The position numbers and the translations under genes were made by a program. Of a stretch of 38,031 nucleotides of DNA, positions 32,605 through 38,031 are shown in pieces. Each line of letters starts with the position of its first letter. Positions within the stretch are counted from its first letter, which is position 1. The notes beneath the pieces were generated by a model. That model was not told where the DNA came from and did not search any database. It saw only the letters and a program-made list of their open reading frames with translations. Origin of the DNA: Acidobacteriota bacterium (GTDB lineage Bacteria > Acidobacteriota > Terriglobia > Terriglobales > Acidobacteriaceae); contig QIBA01000067.1 in the NCBI GenBank assembly GCA_003225175.1, forward strand, positions 1 through 38,031. Direction: 5' to 3'.

Positions 32605-32751
32605 TCACTCATGCCGCAGCGCAACCATGGGATTCAACGAGGCGGCGCGGAGCGCCGGCCAGAAGCATGCCATTAGACCGGCTGTCACCAGAATGAGAAC
32701 CACCAGACTGAACGATAGTGGATCGAAGCGAGAGACTCGCCAGATAAACCC
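32605..32751 (-). pseudogene. C-terminal fragment of an ADOP/MacB-type permease
   Basis: Read leftwards, this stretch gives RFFRGFIWRVSRFDPL followed by a membrane helix (SLVVLILVTAGLMACF) and the family ending WPALRAASLNPMVALRHE, then TGA at 32605-32607. That is the last 45-50 residues of a permease like the one at 22609-25173, whose end reads ARRAAGVEPMVALRNA. No upstream remainder is present: the homology stops where repeat copy B begins. I interpret it as the stub of a deleted gene. Confidence 0.7.
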
Positions 32752-32763
32752 TCGGAAAAACCT

Positions 32764-32840
32764 GGGGAAAAGCGGAGCGTTTCCTGTTTTGGGAGCTGAG
32801 CTTATCCTCCGAAGACTGTGATAATCTCCCGTCTTTCCCC
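32764..32840 (+). repeat. Interspersed structured repeat, copy B
   Basis: Nested arms are GGGGAAA/TTTCCCC (32764-32770 with 32834-32840), GGGAG/CTCCC (32791-32795 with 32826-32830) and TTATC/GATAA (32802-32806 with 32820-32824). It shares CGTTTCCTGTTTTGGGAGC with copy C. It ends about 60 bp before the NmrA-like gene and begins at the broken edge of the permease fragment. Confidence 0.75.
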
Positions 32841-32899
32841 GGCTTTTGGGGTGTGAGATTGCCCCGCCGCTTCGAGTCTACCCAGCCGACAGGAGGAGC

Positions 32900-33649
32900 A
32901 TGAATCTACTCATACTCGGAGCTACTGGCGGAACGGGTCGAGCGCTGGTTAAACAGGCACTCGAACAGGAACACATGGTGACTGCCTTTGCACGCGATCC
33001 TTCCCAGGTATCGATCGCACACCCGAACCTGCGTGTCGTGGGTGACATTTTGGAGTACAACTCGGTGGAGAGTGCGATGAGGGGCCAGGATGCCGCACTA
33101 TCAGCCCTCGGTGTCGGGGTCAAGGCTATGCCCCTCATTGCCATTGTGATCTTTTGTCAGGTCATTGCCAGATTATTCCACCTGCTCGGGCCAGCAGGAT
33201 GGCTCGTCCGAATCGGCGTCCCATTCCTCGCCATTCTCATGCTTTTCAGACGTAAAACTACGCTGTCTGCAGGCACGAAGAATATCGTACGAGCGATGGA
33301 AAAGCTGGGCGTGAAGCGCTTCGTTTGTGAGTCTTCCCTTGGCATTGGCGACAGCAGAGGACAACTTGGATTTTTGTATAACTACCTGTTGATTCCTATC
33401 CTACTGAGGAACATTTTCGCAGACAAAGAAGTCCAGGAGAAGCTCATTAAGGAGAGCAATCTGGAGTGGGTAATCGTGCGACCTGGCGCACTTACAAATG
33501 GCCCACGCACCGGGATCTACCGTAGTGGATTCGACGCCTCTGAAAAGTCCATTCAGGCCAAAATATCGCGGGAGGATGTGGCGGACTTCATGTTGAAACA
33601 ATTAAACACGGACGTCTACTTGAGCAAAACACCTGGCGTTTCCTACTAA
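32900..33649 (+). CDS. NmrA-like NAD(P)-binding Rossmann protein
   Basis: The 249-residue protein starts NLLILGATGGTGRALVKQAL with the dinucleotide motif GATGGTG at 7-13, and continues as an atypical short-chain dehydrogenase (VVGDILEYNSVESAM, VKRFVCESSLGIGD, WVIVRPGALTNGP). Residues 75-115 hold an unusual hydrophobic insert (LIAIVIFCQVIARLF, then VRIGVPFLAILMLF) that may touch the membrane. Family members sense or reduce small molecules, but many are inactive. AGGAGGAG directly before ATG 32900 fixes the start. The gene is bracketed by two directly repeated intergenic elements (copies B and C), which could mean it was inserted or retained as a unit. Confidence 0.85.
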   Translation: MNLLILGATGGTGRALVKQALEQEHMVTAFARDPSQVSIAHPNLRVVGDILEYNSVESAMRGQDAALSALGVGVKAMPLIAIVIFCQVIARLFHLLGPAGWLVRIGVPFLAILMLFRRKTTLSAGTKNIVRAMEKLGVKRFVCESSLGIGDSRGQLGFLYNYLLIPILLRNIFADKEVQEKLIKESNLEWVIVRPGALTNGPRTGIYRSGFDASEKSIQAKISREDVADFMLKQLNTDVYLSKTPGVSY

Positions 33650-34059
33650 TAACTTTAGACCGGCTTACAGCACCGGTGAATAGCCCTCTCGCCAGCAAGC
33701 GAGCTCTGCCGCGAAACGGGGAGACGAAACGTTTCCTGTTTTGGGAGCCTACCGTCAGACAACGAGTGATAACTTCCCTTCTGTCCCCGTTTCCATAGCT
33801 TGGGCATCGGACAAAACAAAAGGCAGAACCGAAGCCACGCCTGAAGCCACGCCTGCGAAAATCAAGGCAGAGTGCGGCACTCGGCCCGACTCGGGGGCTC
33901 CTGGCAAACGCGCTGTTTGCGTTGCTGCCCGGAACCCAGCCCAGCAAAACTTCACCTGTCTGTGTAACCTTTCCACTCGCCGCGACTCAATTAGTCAGAG
34001 TCGTTGGACTAGCAGCCCGTAACATGCGCAAAACTCGATTACGAAGGGAGAGAACAAAA
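33650..34059. other. Intergenic region with repeat copy C and a 12-bp tandem duplication
   Basis: The spacer holds the interspersed repeat at 33718-33788 and a perfect duplication of GAAGCCACGCCT at 33831-33854. The sequence before the DUF4142 gene contains short G/C stems but no clear promoter. No gene is visible. Confidence 0.5.
33718..33788 (+). repeat. Interspersed structured repeat, copy C
   Basis: GGGG (33718-33721) pairs with CCCC (33785-33788), and GGGA (33743-33746) with TCCC (33775-33778). The innermost TTATC arm of copies A and B is lost, although GTGATAAC is kept. It begins 68 bp after the NmrA-like stop. Confidence 0.72.
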
Positions 34060-34599
34060 TTGAACATCAATAAGACTTGGTTTGCAGCGGTGTTTACATC
34101 CACAGTGCTATTGGGAGCGGGAACTCTCAAGGCCTACGCGCAGGCTCCTACCGATCCTCAAATTGTGGGGATCGTTCAAGCCGCGAACCAGATTGACATG
34201 GATCAGGCGAAGCTCGCCTTGAAAAAGACGAAGAATCCACAGGTAAAAGAATTCGCCAATCAGATGATTTCAGATCACACCAACCTGGAGAAGTCCGTGA
34301 ACGATCTCGCCAAGAAGTTGGGGGTTACTGCGGAAGCGAGCGACACGTCGAAACAACTGAAGCAGCAGGCTGCGGATGAGTCGAAGAAACTCAGGGGCTT
34401 GCGAGGCAAGGCCTTTGACAAGGAATATGCGTCTCACGAAGTCGCTTATCACCAGGCGGTGATCGACGCGGCAACCAAGACGCTGATTCCGAATGCCCAG
34501 AATGCCGAGCTGAAGTCGGCGCTCGAAGGTGCGGCTCCGCTGTTGCAGGGACACATGCAACATGCGCAGCAACTGCAGCAGTCATTGGGTGGCAGCTAA
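34060..34599 (+). CDS. Exported DUF4142 protein
   Basis: The 179-residue protein has a signal peptide (NINKTWFAAVFTSTVLLGAGTLKAYAQ, core VFTSTVLLGAG) and a four-helix DUF4142 domain: ANQIDMDQAKLALKKTKNPQ, VKEFANQMISDHTNLEKSVN, EYASHEVAYHQAVID, LLQGHMQHAQQLQQSL. The conserved EF-x-Q-M-x-x-D-H segment places it in the ferritin-like superfamily. No biochemical role is established; family members are often periplasmic stress proteins. AAGGGAG lies 8 bases before the TTG at 34060, which also begins the signal peptide. ATG 34024 is a longer alternative. It precedes the cupredoxin gene on the same strand by 76 bp, so the two may be co-transcribed. Confidence 0.87.
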   Translation: MNINKTWFAAVFTSTVLLGAGTLKAYAQAPTDPQIVGIVQAANQIDMDQAKLALKKTKNPQVKEFANQMISDHTNLEKSVNDLAKKLGVTAEASDTSKQLKQQAADESKKLRGLRGKAFDKEYASHEVAYHQAVIDAATKTLIPNAQNAELKSALEGAAPLLQGHMQHAQQLQQSLGGS

Positions 34600-34675
34600 A
34601 ATCCGGGCTTTGCCACATTGGCGAGCAGGAGTCGGCAATCAGCAGCATGACTAACGATCGCAATGCGCGCTTCGA

Positions 34676-35542
34676 GTGCATCAATTGAGCGCTTCACCCA
34701 CGGCACCGCCGCGACTGCAGGCTCGCGGATTTCTCCTGACGGTAGTGGCGGTAGCCGTTCTTTCTGCAGTGTCCCTTGGCGCCCAGTCTGCTCAGCCTGC
34801 CAGCAGCGCACAGCATACCGTCGTCATCAGGCAGATGCATTTTGATCCGCCACAAATGGCTGTCAATACTGGGGAGACAGTCGAGTGGAAAAACGAGGAC
34901 ATCTTTTCCCATACCGTTACTGCCGATGACGGAAGTTTCGATTCGGGACTCATCGCTCCCGGCGGCTCATGGCAGATGACCGCCAAAAACGGGGGAGCAA
35001 TTGCGTACCATTGCCGCCCGCATCCGAACATGATGGCGAAGTTGATGGTGGAAACAGCGGCGGAACAGGGCCCGCATGCTAATGCGGCCACCACCGGAGG
35101 TGAACGGAGCGCTACCACCCTCGAATTCTCGCCCCCGACGCAGCCCGAGCAGCTCCATCCGATTCTCGTAAACTTCACCGCGGCACTGCTGCCTTTAGCT
35201 TTTTTGAGCGACGTACTCGGCCGCATCTTCCGGCGTCAAAGCCTGCACAACGCGGCATGGTGGATGGTGCTGTACGCTGCGCTGCTTACTCCACTCACTG
35301 CTGCGGCAGGATGGTGGTGGAAGCATGCGCTGGGCTCCGCTTTGCCAGCGAACCTGATCACCGTGCACCAATGGCTGGGAACCTCGGCGGCCGTGCTGTT
35401 CGTTGTGCTCGCTCTCTGGCGCTGGAGTATTCACAAACGTGGGGTTTCCCCCAGCTTCGCATATCTCGCTTGTGCGCTGATCGCAGTCCTCGCGCTCATC
35501 TATCAGGGAAGCTTAGGGGGAAAGATGTTGTTCGGAAAGTGA
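34676..35542 (+). CDS. Cupredoxin domain fused to a DUF2231-like membrane domain
   Basis: A signal or anchor helix (about 18-38) precedes an amicyanin/plastocyanin-like domain. Its type 1 copper ligands are visible: His79 (FSHTVTADDG) and the C-x2-H-x2-M loop HCRPHPNM with Cys113, His116 and Met119. After a linker, residues 158-285 form four membrane helices with LHPILVNFTAALLPLAFLSD, which is typical of DUF2231 membrane proteins, and HQWLGTSAAVLFVVLALW. I infer a periplasm-facing copper electron carrier tied to a membrane module that may hold haem. The start is GTG 34676, without a strong ribosome binding site. The preceding gene is DUF4142. Confidence 0.83.
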   Translation: MHQLSASPTAPPRLQARGFLLTVVAVAVLSAVSLGAQSAQPASSAQHTVVIRQMHFDPPQMAVNTGETVEWKNEDIFSHTVTADDGSFDSGLIAPGGSWQMTAKNGGAIAYHCRPHPNMMAKLMVETAAEQGPHANAATTGGERSATTLEFSPPTQPEQLHPILVNFTAALLPLAFLSDVLGRIFRRQSLHNAAWWMVLYAALLTPLTAAAGWWWKHALGSALPANLITVHQWLGTSAAVLFVVLALWRWSIHKRGVSPSFAYLACALIAVLALIYQGSLGGKMLFGK

Positions 35543-35635
35543 TTTGGGGGAGAAAAGGGGGATCGAACCAAATAGCGTGTCAACTATTGATGGGGTTGGT
35601 TTGCGCAGGACCAGCGAACTGCGCTTCACTCTTAA

Positions 35636-36913
35636 TTATCTCTTTCCCACTTCCTCGAAGCGAGAATTGCTATGCCAGCCCAAATGAACGGGAACGAGGT
35701 CCGTCGCAAGGGCTTCCGCTTCTGGTACTCTCCGCGGATGAACGGTTATTTTGTAGTCCCCACCCTCCCACTTGTTCTCTGTGAGCCAGTAAAAGGTAAA
35801 GCAGATCTCGTCGCCTGCGGTCATGTCCTTGGTTGGCAAATCCACGATGTAGTCGCCAGGCTCGGTGTCTCGGGTATTCGTATCATGCGAGGTCGCCCAG
35901 CCATCAATACTCCAGTGCACTAACGCGGGCTTAAGCAGGCATAAGCGCAGGATCTTACCCTCAGGCATGGAAGAGATTTTGTTGTTGAAGCCCCAATCAA
36001 CGTGAGTCGCAGCCTTCTTCTGCGCCTGGTGCCGTTCGACTGGCTGAGCGGCGCGCGATCGGAGTTGGGTGGAGAGGTAGACACGGCTGGTGTCGAACGC
36101 TTTTCCGATTGAGTCCTTCAACAGGGCGATATCCGTGTGGCGTGGCGCGGTCGCGGCCAGCGCCTCATGTCCTCTGAATTGGCCGTCAATGAAATCCACG
36201 ACGTGGTTGTTTCCCGCCTCGTCTTCGCCGTCCACTTCGAGTTTCTCAAGGTGTTCATCGTTCAGCCGATCGAGCAGAGCTCCGACCGTGTGCAGGATGG
36301 CGTCCTTGGACAAGTAGTGAGATTTCGGAAGCACGCCGACCTCAATTCGGACGCGCCCTCCCGCCAGCTCTCGGAGGAAAGGAGCCAGCCCTTTCAGGCC
36401 GGACTCTAGATCGTCAAAGTATTCAGCAGCTTGCGGGGATGCGACTGTCAGGACGAACCGTCGCGGCTTGTGCAGTTTCTCCAGACGGGTCATCGCATCT
36501 TCGTTCAGAACTGGTAGGAAGACGAAACTAGTGTCCGCAGCCCAGTTGACGAGCCGGGCGAACGCAGCGTGGCTCACATGAGGCGACCGTTGGAACACGA
36601 CAATGTTCAATTCTGAGTCATAAAGAAAGGCGCAAGGCTCCGCCACGCTCTGGTGATCCGAGAGAGTGAGCCGATCAAGCGCGCCGGTCCGCGAATCACC
36701 GGTCGGCGGCAGATTTCGCATCCGGTGCCTCGAAACCAGTCCAACCGTCTGGCCGTTTCGAGCTTCTGCGTCTGACACGTCGAAGTAGAACGCGCCGTAA
36801 TCAACCCGGCGCTGATGCATGGGCGTGTCGAGGAGCTTTTGCAGCGCGGCCGAAAAATCGGCGCTCTTGAACGCTGAAGGGATGAAGAAATCGTAGCTGA
36901 GTTTTGTTGCCAT
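35636..36913 (-). CDS. Unrecognised protein with C-terminal glucoamylase-type beta module
   Basis: The protein has 425 residues. The N-terminal 280 (ATKLSYDFFIPSAFKSADF, then RRVDYGAFYFDVSDAE and EPCAFLYDSELNIVVFQR) belong to no family I can name with confidence; they resemble uncharacterised defence- or phage-associated proteins such as DUF6731. From about 315 a beta-rich module begins (ALVHWSIDGWATSHDTNTRD, PGDYIVDLPTKD, FTFYWLTENKWEGGDYKITV). It looks like the immunoglobulin-like module attached to bacterial GH15 glucoamylases. There is no signal peptide, so it should be cytoplasmic. ATG 36976 would add 21 residues; I chose ATG 36913, where conserved-looking sequence starts. Confidence 0.7.
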   Translation of the reverse strand: MATKLSYDFFIPSAFKSADFSAALQKLLDTPMHQRRVDYGAFYFDVSDAEARNGQTVGLVSRHRMRNLPPTGDSRTGALDRLTLSDHQSVAEPCAFLYDSELNIVVFQRSPHVSHAAFARLVNWAADTSFVFLPVLNEDAMTRLEKLHKPRRFVLTVASPQAAEYFDDLESGLKGLAPFLRELAGGRVRIEVGVLPKSHYLSKDAILHTVGALLDRLNDEHLEKLEVDGEDEAGNNHVVDFIDGQFRGHEALAATAPRHTDIALLKDSIGKAFDTSRVYLSTQLRSRAAQPVERHQAQKKAATHVDWGFNNKISSMPEGKILRLCLLKPALVHWSIDGWATSHDTNTRDTEPGDYIVDLPTKDMTAGDEICFTFYWLTENKWEGGDYKITVHPRRVPEAEALATDLVPVHLGWHSNSRFEEVGKR

Positions 36914-37290
36914 ACGCGCATGCTGACCCCTTTTGCATGAAATGACTAGCCCGTTAGGCGAGGGGTACCTAAACATGCACCGCCCGCAGCGGGAATCGTT
37001 CGCTTTCGAAGTGAACGAGGTCTAGGGAAGGGCACGACTTCAGTCGTGCCGTCACAGCGCAAGCCTTTTTTGTTTTGCGCTTTAGCGCCTGAGGTCTCGC
37101 GTTTCATTCTGAAACAAAAACCTTTACCTCAGCGGCTAAAGCCGAAGATAAAGATAATTCCCATAACGGCACGGCTGAAGCCGATGCCCTTCCCTGAACC
37201 GCAGGTCGAACGTCAAAAGCCGCTGCCCTTTCCTAAGCGTGCGCCACCCGGCCTTCGCAGCCTCGTGGCTCGGGTTACTCTTGGTGTTGT
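36914..37290. other. Intergenic region dominated by a palindromic element
   Basis: Apart from the upstream part of the leftward gene, this stretch holds the 170-bp structured repeat at 37025-37194. I see no gene. The remaining 95 bp to the broken NTF2-like gene are featureless. Confidence 0.5.
37025..37194. repeat. 170-bp REP/REPIN-like cloverleaf element
   Basis: Outer arms GGGAAGGGCA (37025-37034) and TGCCCTTCCC (37185-37194) are perfectly complementary. Inside lie GGCACGAC/GTCGTGCC (37031-37050), GCGCT/AGCGC (37077-37088), CTGAGGT (37089-37095) pairing with ACCTCAG (37126-37132), apical GTTTCA/TGAAAC (37101-37115), CGGCT/AGCCG (37133-37144) and CGGCT/AGCCG (37172-37183). The arms share CTTCAG, CTTTAG, CTAAAG and CTGAAG cores, as in families of extragenic palindromes. 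Confidence 0.75.
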
Positions 37291-37667
37291 TTAGCCGAAA
37301 GCCGATGGCCGAAAGCCGATAGCCGGTCTCTCCACCGCGCCATAATCCTTGAGCGGATACACCTCGAGCGATCCCGCTACCAGCCTTCGCTCCAGCTTGC
37401 CGCAGATGTTCTGCTTGATGGCTGCGATAAACGGCGCCTTACCCACCGACAGCCCCGTCTTGTCGTGATAGAACTCCAGGTCGTCTGACACCATCCCGCC
37501 AAGCTTCGCGAGATCGCAGTGGTTGTAGGCATCGAAGAGCTGGGTGTCGAGCGACTGCACCGCTTAAAGAGAGCGTCGGATTGCTCGTTCGACTGCGCCT
37601 GGGCAGTCGAGCCAAGAAGGACAGAGACTAAGAATAAGGAGATGTGCAGCGATCTTTTCGGATACAA
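37291..37667 (-). pseudogene. Frameshifted, 3'-truncated NTF2/SnoaL-like secreted protein gene
   Basis: From TTG 37667, preceded by GGAGGAGG, the frame gives a signal peptide (SLHISLFLVSVLLGSTAQAQ) and then SNEQSDALFK. A single missing base near 37563 throws it out of frame. The next frame continues smoothly: QSLDTQLFDAYNHCDLAKLG, SDDLEFYHDKTGLSVGK, then ICGKLERRLVAGSLEVYPLK, as in NTF2-like/DUF4440 proteins. The last residues (RPAIGFRPSAFG) come from two tandem 14-bp repeats at 37294-37321, so the normal C-terminal strands of the fold are missing. A frameshift plus a lost end make this a pseudogene. Confidence 0.75.
37294..37321. repeat. Tandem 14-bp repeat at the broken end of a gene
   Basis: GCCGAAAGCCGATG and GCCGAAAGCCGATA follow each other, then GCC. 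The repeat marks the point where the NTF2-like coding sequence stops resembling its family. Confidence 0.7.
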
Positions 37668-38031
37668 GTGAGCCTCCTCCGCAAGATGCGGGTTGCCGAA
37701 ATCTACGCATCTTGGGCTGAGGCAGTTCCCGCGGGGAAATTGGGGACGGCCTAAACTGCGTCATCTACGAAAAAATAATCGCGGAGGTCAGGAGCCTGTC
37801 GGAGTGAAGGATTCCCGAACCAGGAATCAACAACTTACAGACACAGCGCTCCTTGCAAGTTGTTGATTCTTCGTTTCAGAAAATCTATCTCCGACAGGCT
37901 CTCAGGCTGTCCCCATTTGGTCCTGAACGGGATACAAAACCCCGGCGTTGAGCGGGGCTCTCTCAATTGTTGTGTTTAATTGAAGCCCTCATCACAAGCC
38001 GCATAGAATCCGTGGTTCGTTCTGGTGGTGC
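37668..38031. other. Terminal intergenic region with a nested inverted repeat
   Basis: I see no gene in these 364 bp. They hold the inverted-repeat element at 37792-37901 and a stem CCCCG/CGGGG at 37940-37957 followed by CTCTCTC. The promoter of the broken NTF2-like gene would also be here. Confidence 0.45.
37792..37901. repeat. 110-bp element with two nested 13-bp perfect inverted repeats
   Basis: GAGCCTGTCGGAG (37792-37804) pairs with CTCCGACAGGCTC (37889-37901). GAATCAACAACTT (37824-37836) pairs with AAGTTGTTGATTC (37857-37869). The two 19-base spacers between outer and inner arms are equal in length. It resembles a small non-autonomous palindromic or MITE-like element; no coding frame is present. 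Confidence 0.7.

Noticed and set aside
36953-36959. GTTAGGC, matching an integron attC core site
   Set aside because: No partner inverse core lies within a normal attC distance, and no integrase or cassette array is visible. A 7-bp match is expected by chance.
37025-37901. CRISPR array, considered because of the repeated palindromic words
   Set aside because: The repeats are inverted arms of different sequence, not regularly spaced direct repeats, and no cas gene is present.

Overview
The window looks like a chromosomal segment of an Acidobacteriota (Terriglobia-type) bacterium. The evidence is family content: a long MacB-like ADOP-type permease, an Oar-like TonB-dependent receptor with a carboxypeptidase-regulatory domain, a UpxY/NusG-type antiterminator, a PAP2-Wzi fusion, DUF4142 and PilZ proteins, and palindromic intergenic repeats. 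This placement is inference; no rRNA or tRNA is visible.

Region 1 (1-3440): a UpxY/RfaH-like antiterminator, cut by the left edge, runs leftwards. It diverges from a large outer-membrane protein that joins a PAP2 lipid-phosphate phosphatase to a Wzi-like capsule barrel. The spacer between them is rich in inverted repeats.

Region 2 (3441-21021), the core: a LuxR-type regulator with an unphosphorylatable receiver faces a receiver-only paralogue across 563 bp. The paralogue opens a tight, fully co-oriented run of genes: hexapeptide acyltransferase, Sfp-type phosphopantetheinyl transferase, NRPS (C-A-PCP, glycine-type code), PKS (KS-AT-ACP plus a carrier-like domain whose serine is alanine), GT2 glycosyltransferase, sugar 3,4-ketoisomerase, PLP sugar aminotransferase, C-terminally anchored periplasmic NodB-like protein, free-standing ACP, MAT-type acetyltransferase, and Wzx/O-antigen translocase. 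Several junctions overlap (ATGA). My reading is that an NRPS-PKS line makes a small glycine/malonate-derived acyl group. That group would be put on a 3-amino-3,6-dideoxy sugar of a surface glycan, which is then flipped by Wzx. No thioesterase, AMP-ligase, RmlA or RmlB is present, so starter, release and NDP-sugar supply are open. This is the best candidate for an undescribed system here.

Region 3 (21022-26698): a C/T-rich spacer that may be a Rho-dependent stop, a tartrate/D-malate dehydrogenase-like enzyme, an ADOP-type permease and a secreted DUF2911/TPR protein.

Region 4 (26699-38031): sparse and partly decayed. It holds a frameshifted receiver pseudogene, a PilZ protein, the Oar-like receptor, the C-terminal stub of another permease, an NmrA-like Rossmann protein bracketed by two copies of an intergenic repeat, a DUF4142 protein, a cupredoxin-membrane fusion, an unrecognised protein with a glucoamylase-type C-terminal module, and a broken NTF2/SnoaL-like gene. 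It also carries two large structured palindromic elements (37025-37194 and 37792-37901).
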